Positions 26,511 through 36,228 of a DNA stretch of 64,000 nucleotides are shown piece after piece (position 1 is the first letter of the stretch; each line of letters starts with the position of its first letter). The notes below the pieces were generated by a model. The model saw nothing but the letters and a program-made list of their open reading frames with translations, searched no databases and was not told where the DNA came from. The position numbers and the translations under genes are program-made. The stretch lies in contig CP009479.1 in the NCBI GenBank assembly GCA_000965745.1, positions 1,746,457 through 1,810,456 of the forward strand. Direction: 5' to 3'. The stretch is from an uncultured archaeon (GTDB taxonomy: Archaea; Thermoplasmatota; Thermoplasmata; Thermoplasmatales; Thermoplasmataceae).

Positions 26511-27074
26511 TTATCGACCTCTTTTGTAGATGAATGGTGACTTCAACTCACTAATGGTCGGCCACTCCTCATCCTTGGGCGAAAGCTGAACATCCTTGGA
26601 AGGCGAGGGTATGCCCAGCTCAGGGTCGTTCCATAACAGCCCGCCTTCTGATTCCTTGTTGTACTCACCTGTAACCTTGTAGTGTACGAGGCTTTCTGTG
26701 AGTGTAAGAAACCCATGGGCAAACCCAGGAGGAATCCATAGCATCTTCATGTCTTCCCCACTCAGGACTTCGGAGACCCATTTTCCGTATGTTGGCGAGC
26801 CTTTTCTGACATCCACGGCCACGTCGAGGATCTTTCCATTAATGGTTCGTACCAGTTTACCTTGATCGTAGGGTGGTGCCTGAAAGTGAAGCCCTCTAAT
26901 AACGTTTCCATCTGAGAAAGATGTATTGTCCTGCACAAAATCGTATTCTATCCCATTATTGAGAAAATCAGATTTCTTGTAGTTCTCGAAGAAGTATCCT
27001 CTGTCATCCGAGAATGCTTTTGGCTCGATCAGGATAACATCGGCAATCTCCTTTGGTGTGAATTTGAATGGCAT
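26511..27074 (-). CDS. rmlC: dTDP-4-dehydrorhamnose 3,5-epimerase
   Basis: Cupin-fold epimerase of 187 residues that inverts C3 and C5 of dTDP-4-keto-6-deoxyglucose. Family motifs: EPKAFSDDRGYFFENYKKSD, VIRGLHFQAPPYDQGKLVR with the catalytic His, DVAVDVRKGSPTYGKW, and WIPPGFAHGFLTL. Length is normal. It lies 32 bases after rmlD. Confidence 0.9.
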   Translation of the reverse strand: MPFKFTPKEIADVILIEPKAFSDDRGYFFENYKKSDFLNNGIEYDFVQDNTSFSDGNVIRGLHFQAPPYDQGKLVRTINGKILDVAVDVRKGSPTYGKWVSEVLSGEDMKMLWIPPGFAHGFLTLTESLVHYKVTGEYNKESEGGLLWNDPELGIPSPSKDVQLSPKDEEWPTISELKSPFIYKRGR

Positions 27075-27106
27075 CCAAGACAGAATATCCCATTGCTATT
27101 TTAATT

Positions 27107-27955
27107 TCATTCTCTCAGTAATCCAAGCGTCTCCTTCATAGCTGCTATGTTTGAGTCTATTGAGGAAAAGTCTTTCTTGATCAAGGAAAGGGCCTTAGTG
27201 GAATCTAGTGAAGAGTCGAATGGCCTTTTTGCCATCATTGAGGCTACATCATCGGCCTTATTCACAAGGGAGCGTTGAAGTGAGAAGGCATCAGCAATCC
27301 TCAGAGCAAAGTCGTATCGTGAGATTCTTTCACCAGCTACATTTATGAGGCCTTTTTCTTCCCTAACAACCAACTCCGATATTGCATTGGCAAGATTTGC
27401 AGCGTGTATTGGCGAGTAATATCCATGTATTGCTTTAACTTGCTTTCCCTCTTTCAGTGTGTCCAAAACAAACATCGGAAAATTCTTTGTGTAGCCAAAA
27501 ACACCGGATGTTCTTACTACGAGGGAGTTAGGATATAGAAGCACCTGTACATCCCCAATTAGTTTTGATAATCCGTAGTAATTGATTGGATTTGGTATAG
27601 ATTCCTCAGAATACCTGCCTAGAATCCCATCAAACACGTAATCTGTGGAAACGTGTACAATCTTGGCTCCAATGTCATTGCACACACGTGCCAAAATTCC
27701 AGGTGCCTCCCCATTCACGGCATAGGCAAGCACATGATTCTTTTCACACAAATCTACGTTTGCCAAGGCTGCTGCGTTAATCAAAACATCAGGCTCCTCT
27801 GAACTGACGATTTCTGAAAGTGTCGCATAGTCAGCGAAATCAACAGAACGACCAAGCTTTGAAATGGAATGATAAACCTTAACAGAGTCAGGGTATAGCT
27901 TTACAAACTCTCTTCCTAGTTGACCACCCGCGCCAAGGATCATAATTTTGCTCAT
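27107..27955 (-). CDS. rmlD: dTDP-4-dehydrorhamnose reductase
   Basis: NADPH-dependent reductase of 282 residues that makes dTDP-L-rhamnose or a related 6-deoxysugar. ILGAGGQLGREF binds the cofactor, NAAALANVDLCE and VHVSTDYVFDG follow, and Tyr-x3-Lys is intact in YYGLSKLIGD. VVRTSGVFG and the C-terminal RPFDSSLDSTKAL are family-typical. It starts 10 bases after rmlA. AGGxGQLG versus other SDRs in the window makes this the most secure reductase call. Confidence 0.88.
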   Translation of the reverse strand: MSKIMILGAGGQLGREFVKLYPDSVKVYHSISKLGRSVDFADYATLSEIVSSEEPDVLINAAALANVDLCEKNHVLAYAVNGEAPGILARVCNDIGAKIVHVSTDYVFDGILGRYSEESIPNPINYYGLSKLIGDVQVLLYPNSLVVRTSGVFGYTKNFPMFVLDTLKEGKQVKAIHGYYSPIHAANLANAISELVVREEKGLINVAGERISRYDFALRIADAFSLQRSLVNKADDVASMMAKRPFDSSLDSTKALSLIKKDFSSIDSNIAAMKETLGLLRE

Positions 27956-27965
27956 TAAAACACAC

Positions 27966-29042
27966 TCATAGCTCCAACTTCGAGTCTCTTCCTACGATGA
28001 GACGAATAGTCCTGGATTTTGATTTTGTGGGCATTACAGAAACGTTTGATCCTATGAGACTACCGCATATCCTTACTCCGTCAGAAATCTCAAGACTGCT
28101 CCCATCCATTACAATAGAGTCCTCGATCTCCAAGGTCTTAAGATGGCAGTTAACCCCTATTGATGTAAAAGGGCCTATGAAGGAGTCCTCTATCACTGAT
28201 CTATCTCCTATGTAACATGGTCCCAGAACTTTAGTTGTACCTTTAAATTCTACATTCTTTCCTATATGAACCCTTCCTGAAATGTTCACAGAACTATATT
28301 CATAGTCCGTGGGAACATTAGAATCCAATTTGTCCAAAACCATTCTGTTGCAGTCCAGAAACTCATCTACCGTGCCTGTATCCTTCCACCATCCGGTGAT
28401 AACCGAATACCCTATTGACATTTCCCGATCAAGCATTATCTGGAATGCCTCAGTTATCTCAAGTTCATCCCTCCAGGAGGGTTTCAACCCGTCTATTATC
28501 GGAAAGATCGCAGGAGAAAGAAAGTATGCACCGGCTATTGCGAGGTCAGATCTGGGCTCCTTTGGTTTCTCTACCAGTGAGACTATTTTTCCATTACTCA
28601 CTTCCGCAATTCCAAACTGTGAGGGATTGTTTACCTTCGTGAGTGCGATAAGGGTGTCGAAGCTCTTTGAACTAAACTTGTCGACCAACGACTTCAGGCC
28701 ACTCTGGAAATAATTATCGCCAAGGACTACGACAAATCTGTCGTTCCCTACGAACCCTCTTGTCATACCTATAGCATGTGCAATTCCTAGTGGTTTTCCT
28801 TGATATGTATACGTTATGCTAACTCCCCAATTGGAGCCATCCCCATAATATTCCTGCACCTCGCTCTTTCCAACGTCGCCTATAACGATATTTATCTCTT
28901 TTATTCCAATCTCGATCAGGTTCATGAGGGCGTACTCGCTGACAGGTCTGCCGGCCAACGGTAGTAGCTGCTTGACGTCAGTGTATGTAAGGGGTCGCAA
29001 TCTGGTCCCATTGCCCCCATGAAGGATAACGCCTTTCATCAT
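27966..29042 (-). CDS. rmlA: Glucose-1-phosphate thymidylyltransferase, long form
   Basis: Nucleotidyltransferase of 358 residues that makes dTDP-glucose. The nucleotide-binding signature is HGGNGTRLRPLTYTDVKQLL (first Ala of the usual AGG replaced by His), followed by LGDNYF with the metal Asp and SLVEKPKEPRSDLAI. After about residue 245 a beta-helix extension with hexapeptide-type repeats (VHIGKNVEFKGT, CYIGDRSVIEDS) marks the long archaeal form. First gene of the minus-strand unit rmlA-rmlD-rmlC-SDR. A TATAATAT box is 23.5 bases upstream of the ATG pair. Bifunctional sugar-phosphate specificity is possible in archaeal long forms. Confidence 0.88.
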   Translation of the reverse strand: MMKGVILHGGNGTRLRPLTYTDVKQLLPLAGRPVSEYALMNLIEIGIKEINIVIGDVGKSEVQEYYGDGSNWGVSITYTYQGKPLGIAHAIGMTRGFVGNDRFVVVLGDNYFQSGLKSLVDKFSSKSFDTLIALTKVNNPSQFGIAEVSNGKIVSLVEKPKEPRSDLAIAGAYFLSPAIFPIIDGLKPSWRDELEITEAFQIMLDREMSIGYSVITGWWKDTGTVDEFLDCNRMVLDKLDSNVPTDYEYSSVNISGRVHIGKNVEFKGTTKVLGPCYIGDRSVIEDSFIGPFTSIGVNCHLKTLEIEDSIVMDGSSLEISDGVRICGSLIGSNVSVMPTKSKSRTIRLIVGRDSKLEL

Positions 29043-29061
29043 ATTCTGATCGATAAGTATG

Positions 29062-29069
29062 ATATTATA
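29062..29069 (-). promoter_or_regulatory. TATA box for the rml unit
   Basis: TATAATAT on the minus strand, centred 23.5 bases upstream of the ATG at 29042. Confidence 0.5.
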
Positions 29070-29222
29070 CTGATGGATGTGCCATATCCGTAATTAAATA
29101 AAGAACTCGGAATTGATCATAAAAGTTTTCGGTTCATATAAGGAGTCTACTCTGATATTCGCTACATCTAGACCAATATCGGGAAACACAAGTTGTATAG
29201 TTGGGATGACCTATCTTACAAA

Positions 29223-30008
29223 TCAATGTGAATTATAGTCCGCTTTTGTAAAGTCTCTCAGAACAATTCTAGCGTATATCTTCGCTGAAATCCTCCAATA
29301 CCGTATTAACTCCATCATGTATTTAAGTAGAAACAAAAAATTCTTATCGACTATTTTTGAGGATCCCCTCTCCCTATCTACCATCGTGAATGGTACCTCT
29401 TCCACCGAAATTGACGGATTGGCGGCCATTATGTATAGGGCTAGCTTGTATGAGTCGGCATATGGAAACAGGCATGAAATGTATTTCACATCTGTCATAA
29501 AATACCCTGAGATCGGGTCTTTTACACCCCTCGTCGCTGGGAGGAAAATGTGCGACATGAATACAGCTCCTCGGCTAATGACTCCCCTCACCGGCGACCA
29601 CGAATTAGAACCCCCCTTCATATATCTCGATGCGATGATTAATTCCGACTTACCACGTGACTTTTCTATCATCCTTGGGACCGCCTCAAGCGGGTGCTGA
29701 AGGTCCGAGTCCATCACAATGACCGTTCGATTGGAAGCCTGTTGTGAACCCGTTATGCACGCATTAACCATGCCCATCTTTTGCCATCTTTCGACGAGCT
29801 TGATCCTATAGCTATGGCCCGAATTCATGCTTCTCCTTATGATCTCTTTGGTAGAATCTGTACTACCATCATCCACAAAGACGAGTTCATTAATAGAATG
29901 AAGGTTGTTTTCGGAAATAATACGATCAAAGGAATCAAGCAATTCCTGTACATTGTCCTCCTCGTTGAGGACTCCCAATACTACGGATATGCCACCCACA
30001 GACAGCAT
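29223..30008 (-). CDS. GT2 family dolichol-phosphate-sugar synthase-like glycosyltransferase
   Basis: Glycosyltransferase of 261 residues related to dolichol-phosphate mannose/glucose synthases, which load a sugar onto the lipid carrier. VVLGVLNEEDNVQELL, ELVFVDDGSTDSTKEI, IVMDSDLQHPLEAVPRMIE with the metal-binding DSDLQHP, and DPISGYFMT are all hallmarks. The C-terminus lacks the GtrA-like membrane domain seen in long forms; a hydrophobic stretch near residues 228-250 may associate with the membrane. A TATA-like ATTAATATCC lies about 27 bases upstream. Substrate not known. Confidence 0.83.
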   Translation of the reverse strand: MLSVGGISVVLGVLNEEDNVQELLDSFDRIISENNLHSINELVFVDDGSTDSTKEIIRRSMNSGHSYRIKLVERWQKMGMVNACITGSQQASNRTVIVMDSDLQHPLEAVPRMIEKSRGKSELIIASRYMKGGSNSWSPVRGVISRGAVFMSHIFLPATRGVKDPISGYFMTDVKYISCLFPYADSYKLALYIMAANPSISVEEVPFTMVDRERGSSKIVDKNFLFLLKYMMELIRYWRISAKIYARIVLRDFTKADYNSH

Positions 30009-30175
30009 CTGGAAGGTAATTCAAAAGGTTGGATATTAATCTATGCCCCATATATGGTTACAAAGTTTCAAAAAATAGTTTTTTTCCTCAAAAATGGACG
30101 ACTTTATCTTGCCGAACTGAAATCACTATTTGACAAATCTCCATAAATCAAGTTTTAGGATCTTGAAAAGAAGTC

Positions 30176-32446
30176 TCAGACCCGCTCCAATTGTATATTA
30201 TTCAGGACAATATCTGCATTGGGTGTACCATTGGAGTATGAGGTGAATCCTCTTATTTCTGAGTTTGGATATGGCTGGCTCAAATTAACTGTGTAGCTGA
30301 AAGTATAGTACCCCGGACCAGCAATCTTTGACATTGATATGTTTGAATTCAACAAGCTTATCGTATCAAAAACAATCCAGTCAACTGTGAGAATAGTGCT
30401 ATTTTCAGAAAGATTGCCCTTTATAGAGTTGAATGAAACATTGAATTTGAGCGAATATTTCCCGGGGAGAAAGGTGTAATAGGGGCCATACCAAATGTTT
30501 CCTGTGTCTATTCCTTCATTAAAGACATGCTTATTTTCAATAAGAACACTGGAAGCATTATTTGGATTAGGAATTTTTACCCCGAATTGCCCTGAACTGA
30601 GTTGTCTGCCATCCAGATTGAACAATGAAACATTTTGGTATGGGTAATAAGCAGAAGGGCTGTTCAATTTATATCCTTTCTCAAACAGATAGATTGATCC
30701 AGGGTACTGTGTCAGGGAGTATACGTAAGAGACCAGACCGTAATCGGAGGTGTTAAATAGCGTTTCCTTCAAGAAATTGGGAATCAGGGAAAACTGTGAA
30801 GCATCGACTAAAACATAGGCTGGCAAATTGGATTGATTGAATGGAAAAAATGGAACCCTTTGGCTGTACTCACTTGGAGGGAACCATGCAAGTGAATATG
30901 AATTTGGATTATTCGCCACAAAGGGGAACAAGTTGTCTGAAGCAAGAACAGTAGCTTTCTGGGGAACGTCTTCAACTAATTTACCCATGAATTGGTATTC
31001 TGCGTTATACCCATATTTAAGCCAATAACCCGGTGAATTACTATGCCCAAAATTGTTGGTGTTTAAAGGGGAAAGGGCGATATTCAAAACTAACAGAATA
31101 CCGAGAAATGCTAACACTTTCCCTTTCGATATGGGTCTTGCCTTTGGGATTTTCCTTGCTAATTGATCCCTGATGATAGCGTACCTTTCACCTTTAGACG
31201 TTCCGCTCGGGTCAAACAGTATGACAAAGAAAAATATAAATGACAATGAAAGAAAACCCACTACGTCTAATGGAATAGTCTCAACAATCTGCCAGGAATT
31301 ATGTACAGTTAACACAAACAGAAGTAAAGCTATCAACGAAAACATAAAAATGGGCACCCTATCAGATTTGATCTTTGATAGGCCGTTAACAGATGCAACT
31401 GCAATGGGTGGAGCAGCAACCAAGGAGTATTGAAAACCCAATGAGGCATATCCTTCATTTAGAAAAATAGTAAAGAAAAACCAGGGTAGCGCCAAAACAA
31501 AATGTTTCGGCGAAAGCAGACCAAGAAATCCAAACGATGCGTAAAGCATTAACCAATAAACAGAGGCATTCCCTATGAAGGGAAATGACAAGTTGATCAA
31601 GAAAAGACCCCGAACGGAAGCAGTTACTGAACCCGTTTGTGTGGTTCCACCTACTAAGTGAGGCAAGAGAATATACTGAATCGCCCTAATGGATATATAT
31701 GATATAACAGAGATTACAAAAATAAGAGTTAATATTCTCCATTCCCTCACAAATATCATACTCTTAATATCCAGGAATCTGAGCCCAAATTTTGAAAATG
31801 AGGAAAATAGTATTATCCCCATCGCCAGAAAAGGAAACACTTCTAGTGTCGAGACTCCAATAATGAATGGTACTAATGAGAGGGCATATTTCTTCCTCTC
31901 AACCAAGTAAAACATGCTGAGAAATTCCAGTGGCAGGAAAGATTCCCAGTGGAAATCGTACATATATCCAGAGATCATAAGGAAGTTGAATAGATACAGT
32001 AAAATGAAGAGAAACAGAATTGTATTGTTTTCAATTTTATTTCTTGCAAGGAAATAAAGGGGAATAATGGAAGAAGATAAAACAGTAGCCTGGATTACAA
32101 ACAGCGTTAGTGAGTAGGGCAGGAGACGATATATGTACGAGATCGGAAATGCAATATATGCACTGTGGATTTGAAGAAAGCTATGGACACCGAAGAATGT
32201 CAGATCACTAGTCTCAAACATCAAATAACCGTGAGTGGTAGTCCACAGAGTTTGCATTGCTATTCCCAAATCCCAGTTAAGCGCAAGGAAATTTAAAACC
32301 CTGAGATAGGAAAGGTAGGAAAAGACGGCAGAATAGAGCAAAATGATGATCATCAAAATAACATAATCTTTAAAATGAGGGCGCCTTTGCTTGATGCTCA
32401 AATTACTACCAACCTCTTCATCAATGCTGCCCTCTTTCACTTTCAT
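30176..32446 (-). CDS. DUF2079 polytopic membrane protein (GT-C-like)
   Basis: Large membrane protein of 756 residues, about twelve hydrophobic segments in the first 500 residues, then a soluble, probably outward-facing domain of about 250 residues rich in N-x-S/T sites (for example FNSIKGNLSENSTIL). The N-terminal LNWDLGIAMQTLWTTTHGYL, with its Asp in the first loop, is the DUF2079 signature and resembles lipid-linked-sugar transferases of the GT-C type. It overlaps the upstream GT4 gene by four bases (ATGA), so they are translated together. Likely an outer-face glycosyl transfer step; this is inference. Confidence 0.75.
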   Translation of the reverse strand: MKVKEGSIDEEVGSNLSIKQRRPHFKDYVILMIIILLYSAVFSYLSYLRVLNFLALNWDLGIAMQTLWTTTHGYLMFETSDLTFFGVHSFLQIHSAYIAFPISYIYRLLPYSLTLFVIQATVLSSSIIPLYFLARNKIENNTILFLFILLYLFNFLMISGYMYDFHWESFLPLEFLSMFYLVERKKYALSLVPFIIGVSTLEVFPFLAMGIILFSSFSKFGLRFLDIKSMIFVREWRILTLIFVISVISYISIRAIQYILLPHLVGGTTQTGSVTASVRGLFLINLSFPFIGNASVYWLMLYASFGFLGLLSPKHFVLALPWFFFTIFLNEGYASLGFQYSLVAAPPIAVASVNGLSKIKSDRVPIFMFSLIALLLFVLTVHNSWQIVETIPLDVVGFLSLSFIFFFVILFDPSGTSKGERYAIIRDQLARKIPKARPISKGKVLAFLGILLVLNIALSPLNTNNFGHSNSPGYWLKYGYNAEYQFMGKLVEDVPQKATVLASDNLFPFVANNPNSYSLAWFPPSEYSQRVPFFPFNQSNLPAYVLVDASQFSLIPNFLKETLFNTSDYGLVSYVYSLTQYPGSIYLFEKGYKLNSPSAYYPYQNVSLFNLDGRQLSSGQFGVKIPNPNNASSVLIENKHVFNEGIDTGNIWYGPYYTFLPGKYSLKFNVSFNSIKGNLSENSTILTVDWIVFDTISLLNSNISMSKIAGPGYYTFSYTVNLSQPYPNSEIRGFTSYSNGTPNADIVLNNIQLERV

Positions 32447-33573
32447 ACCTCGGAAATGATCTTTTGAAAAACTTGCCTTACACGCCTGAGAAACTTCATT
32501 TGTGAATAATTATCAAACTGTCTGATTGATTTTTCTGCTGATTCCCTGTATAGATTAACGTCAAGAAGCTGTGTTATGCATTCGATCCACTGGACAGGGG
32601 AATCAAGCGGAACCAACTGACCAGCATCCCCAACTATCTCCTTCATTGGTTCGATGTCATTGGCAATGATTGGAATTCCAAAGGCCATCGCTTCCACAAG
32701 TGGGATGCCAAAACCTTCGTAACGAGATGGATAAATTAGCACATCAGTATTAGAGTAAACCTCTTCCATGTTCTCTGCGTTTTCAACGACGCAAAGATTC
32801 GGCAGTGTAAAAGAATTAAGTTGTTCTTTGGTTGACCTTTTCAGTTTTGATACTAAGATAAATTCTATTTTATTCCCCTGCAAATGAGCAATCTTTGCCA
32901 GTTCCAGAAAGAAAACTATGTTTTTGTGCGGTTTATCCTGAGCAACGTAGGCTACGGTTATCTTTCCAGAGGACGTGATTCTGTCGGCCGATTCGGATAT
33001 GTGAGATGGCGTCTTTTTAAACAAGGTACTTTCAATCACCACCTCAATTCTATCCTTTTCAAAACCGAATTCCAAAAGCTCTACTTTGGTCTTCATGCTT
33101 GGCACTATTAACAGAGATGATTCTTTAAGGTTTTTAAGAAGGTGGCGGTATATCAAAGTAGTCACTTTTCTGTCAGCATACTCAGTGAGAGGTCTCAAAT
33201 CATGCACGAAAGTCACAGCCTTCACGTTTGGACCAAATGTCCTGATTAACGTTGGATCGGATATAAATGCCAAATCGCACTCGGCAGACTTCATCTTCTG
33301 CTTGAAGCAAAATAGTCTGTTTATACCCATACTCAAGGTCTCCCCAAAAAATGTATTCCCTTGTATTTTGACTTCTCCAACCGGATATTGGCCTGGATCT
33401 TTTTTATCCATCAGCTGGAACCATTTGGAGCACAAACCAATATTTTGGAAAGCATTTTTGTACTGTAGCATAATATTAGTGATTCCAGCAAATCTCTCAG
33501 ATGCGTTAATGATGCCAATGGTCTGCAAGTCTTTCGATGGGACATCATTAGGTTCTATAAATTTTCCTGTCAA
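32443..33573 (-). CDS. GT4 family glycosyltransferase
   Basis: Retaining GT-B glycosyltransferase of 376 residues with a TTG start. INASERFAGITNIM near the N-terminus binds the acceptor; ITVAYVAQDKPHKNIVFFLE is the start of the donor domain, and LIYPSRYEGFGIPLVEAMAF carries the paired Glu element. A TATA-like TTTATAT at 33589-33595 lies about 19 bases upstream of the TTG, somewhat closer than usual. Coupled to the DUF2079 gene by an ATGA overlap. Confidence 0.82.
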   Translation of the reverse strand: MTGKFIEPNDVPSKDLQTIGIINASERFAGITNIMLQYKNAFQNIGLCSKWFQLMDKKDPGQYPVGEVKIQGNTFFGETLSMGINRLFCFKQKMKSAECDLAFISDPTLIRTFGPNVKAVTFVHDLRPLTEYADRKVTTLIYRHLLKNLKESSLLIVPSMKTKVELLEFGFEKDRIEVVIESTLFKKTPSHISESADRITSSGKITVAYVAQDKPHKNIVFFLELAKIAHLQGNKIEFILVSKLKRSTKEQLNSFTLPNLCVVENAENMEEVYSNTDVLIYPSRYEGFGIPLVEAMAFGIPIIANDIEPMKEIVGDAGQLVPLDSPVQWIECITQLLDVNLYRESAEKSIRQFDNYSQMKFLRRVRQVFQKIISEV

Positions 33574-33704
33574 AGGGGTTATTTACCGATATAAACCCTG
33601 CTTGATAAACGGAAGCCCTAATCACAGGTAATTCCTGAAGTGCCTGAAGCTTGGTCTGTCACAAGCGAACCATAGAATTAAATACGGGATAGGTAACATT
33701 TTCG

Positions 33705-34847
33705 TTACTCACTGATAGCACCTTCCAATAATACAATGATCTTCTCAATATTTCGTTCAATTGAGAACTGACTTGCCCTCATTATACAGTCACCTGGGGA
33801 TAATAACGTCTTCCTGCTTTTCCACAGTTTCACCCCACACTGAACAAAGGCGGTCTTAGACTCAGTTAACCATCCCGTAACTCCATTTATTACTGTTTCA
33901 GATGGGCCTTGCTTGTTATAGGTGAGAACCGGCGTGCCACATGCCATTGACTCTACCGGCACGTATCCAAAAGGCTCATCAGTAAATGGAAATGCAGTAA
34001 ATAAAGCATTTGTATACAGATTGGCGAGAGACTTATCTGATATATTCTCTTTGAATAATACTTGATTTCTAATCTCGTGATACTGCCTACTGGATATGTA
34101 CTTGCTACCGAAAGCTACGATTTTCACTCCGTTCCATATCAAGTCCTTGATAGGTTCAAGATCTGTTTCCTTGCCTAGATACACCAAGACAAAATCTCTT
34201 GACGGAGCTGTGGTAGTAGGTTTAAAGGATGAAAAATCCTTCGTCGTATAGATTGTTGTATCAACATTAAACCCCATTGCATTATAAAGACTCTCCAGAT
34301 GCTTTGAATTAGTCACTTTCTTCTTTGCATTTTTTTTGTATTTTGTGAGAGTACGTTTCTCAAGATGCAGAAGAATCTTTCCTAAAAGTAATCGAGTGAT
34401 TTTCGCTGGAAGACTCGTCTCGGAATAATTCTTAATGGCGTGGTCTATTGGTGGTCCCTGGATCCACCACACATCTGACTTAACTGGGTTTGTCATTGAT
34501 AGATTCAAAACCTTGACCGGAAAAGAGGCGTCAATCTCGCTTGACAATTCCTGTGAATTTCTATACAATATATTCTCCCGAATCCAACCCTCTATCCAGA
34601 GTGTGGTTTCATTGCTGGCACCAAACAATGAAAGCAATCTGTTTAGGAGAAGCCCATTCTTTTTTCCAACTCTTACAGAAGCATTCAGTTCTTGAAGTTC
34701 CTGGACTGTCTCATTAGGCAGGTATGGGGAGAAGATAATGACTTCATACAAATTCCTTAGATGGGCTATCAAGGTCTTGATAAGCTGTAGTTGTACTGAA
34801 AATTTCGGAGAAATCGGATCTATTGCTATCATCAACTTATTGGTCAT
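33705..34847 (-). CDS. GT4-like glycosyltransferase
   Basis: GT-B glycosyltransferase of 380 residues. The donor domain shows FPFTDEPFGYVPVESMACGT followed by PVLTYNKQGPSETVINGVTG, the GT4 signature. The N-terminal domain includes WWIQGPPIDHAI and VTNSKHLESLYNAMGF, as in LPS mannosyltransferase-like enzymes. A TTTATATC box (about 34874-34881) is about 30 bases upstream of the ATG. It is separated from the next minus-strand gene by 131 bases without a visible gene. Confidence 0.8.
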   Translation of the reverse strand: MTNKLMIAIDPISPKFSVQLQLIKTLIAHLRNLYEVIIFSPYLPNETVQELQELNASVRVGKKNGLLLNRLLSLFGASNETTLWIEGWIRENILYRNSQELSSEIDASFPVKVLNLSMTNPVKSDVWWIQGPPIDHAIKNYSETSLPAKITRLLLGKILLHLEKRTLTKYKKNAKKKVTNSKHLESLYNAMGFNVDTTIYTTKDFSSFKPTTTAPSRDFVLVYLGKETDLEPIKDLIWNGVKIVAFGSKYISSRQYHEIRNQVLFKENISDKSLANLYTNALFTAFPFTDEPFGYVPVESMACGTPVLTYNKQGPSETVINGVTGWLTESKTAFVQCGVKLWKSRKTLLSPGDCIMRASQFSIERNIEKIIVLLEGAISE

Positions 34848-34980
34848 TAGATTACATGGGATTTCACGTTATGATATAAATTAGTTTTTTTGTCTTTGGG
34901 AGCCATTATTTACTCTATCAGACAATTAATTTACCCTGAAATTGCCCAATTCCATTCACAGATTCTTTAAAAAAAATATT

Positions 34981-34990
34981 ACTATATCTT
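34981..34990 (+). promoter_or_regulatory. TATA box for the GT4 gene at 35012
   Basis: ACTATATCTT; the TATAT core is centred about 26 bases upstream of the ATG, leaderless spacing. Confidence 0.5.
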
Positions 34991-35011
34991 GGTATCATTG
35001 CGTTCAATACA

Positions 35012-36187
35012 ATGTACAGAAATAGGAGGAGACAGAATGATTCCTTTGATTATTTGTTCCTTCTTCCAGGAACACTCCCTTACCCAACTGGCGGGCACAA
35101 AGTGACTTATGAGCTCTGCCGCGGGCTCTCCAGAATGGGGTATAATGTTGGGCTGGCTTTCATTAATGATGTGTACAAGGAAATCTACCTTGTGGACAAG
35201 GACCCATTGGTAAAATCCTTCCTCAAAAAGAGAAAATATGTATTTCGGCTTTATGAGACAATAGTCAACACTAAAATAGGCTTCAGAACAATCTTGCCGA
35301 TTTTGCGCTTTCTGATGCGCATCGAATACAAGGAGGAGCTGGATGATGTAAGGTTGTTTTTTAGCTTTAAACAGGTATCAAGACATTGTGTCGAGAGAGC
35401 TATTGCAGCATCATGGCAGACCTCTTTCCTATTAACGAATATGAATGGAGCTAAGCGTAAATATTACTTGATACACCATCACGAGGACGAAATATCTTTC
35501 TCTGATTATGTCTTGCCGTTGGCTTCGAAGTCATATGGCCTTGATCTCAAGAAAATAGTGATCAATGAGAAGACCTATGACAAGTTCAGGGACTCGAAGC
35601 CGATCAGGACTAGAATTGGACATGATATTGAAAAGTATCATTCGAATATACCTCCTGAAAACAGGATAGCTGACTTGGTTGTTTTTCCACTGCGTGAAGG
35701 GTTGGATAAGGGTTCTGAAATTGCATTGCAGGTTGCAGCAGGCGTTGCTGAGAAATTCCCTAACGCGAGGTTGGTTTCATTTGGAAATTACAGACCGAAG
35801 GATATTCCGAAAGGTGTCGAGCATCTTGGCTTTATCAATGATAAAGACCTAATCAAACTGTTGGGAAACGCTACTGTTTTTTTTCTCCCATCCTTAATCG
35901 AGGGGTTTTCTCTCATCGGAATTGAGGCTATGGCCGCAGGTGTGGCTGTCGTAAGTATTGACAATGGTGGTGTTAGAGAGTACCTTAACGACGGGCAAAA
36001 TGGGATGCTCGTTTATGAGGATTACATAAATAACTCCATTAGCGTCATTTCAAGGCTATTGACTCAGAGGGACCTTAGAATAAAATTGGCCAAGGCTGGC
36101 TTTGAAACGGCGAAGTTATACTCCTTTGAGTATATGCATGAATCTTTCTTCAGAGCAATATCAGAATATGAAAGACAGTTAGGGTAA
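35012..36187 (+). CDS. GT4 family glycosyltransferase
   Basis: GT-B glycosyltransferase of 391 residues. LLPGTLPYPTGGHKVTYEL is the N-terminal glycine-rich acceptor loop; the donor half has VFFLPSLIEGFSLIGIEAMA followed by AGVAVVSIDNGGVREYLNDG. A helical middle region (residues 60-200) with YYLIHHHEDE is less conserved. Own leaderless promoter; followed after 41 bases by a GT2 gene that has a promoter of its own. Confidence 0.82.
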   Translation: MYRNRRRQNDSFDYLFLLPGTLPYPTGGHKVTYELCRGLSRMGYNVGLAFINDVYKEIYLVDKDPLVKSFLKKRKYVFRLYETIVNTKIGFRTILPILRFLMRIEYKEELDDVRLFFSFKQVSRHCVERAIAASWQTSFLLTNMNGAKRKYYLIHHHEDEISFSDYVLPLASKSYGLDLKKIVINEKTYDKFRDSKPIRTRIGHDIEKYHSNIPPENRIADLVVFPLREGLDKGSEIALQVAAGVAEKFPNARLVSFGNYRPKDIPKGVEHLGFINDKDLIKLLGNATVFFLPSLIEGFSLIGIEAMAAGVAVVSIDNGGVREYLNDGQNGMLVYEDYINNSISVISRLLTQRDLRIKLAKAGFETAKLYSFEYMHESFFRAISEYERQLG

Positions 36188-36198
36188 ATATTGAAACA

Positions 36199-36208
36199 AA
36201 TATTTATC
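36199..36208 (+). promoter_or_regulatory. TATA box for the GT2 gene at 36229
   Basis: AATATTTATC centred about 25.5 bases upstream of the ATG at 36229. Confidence 0.45.
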
Positions 36209-36228
36209 CGTCTTAAGTATAGGACAAC

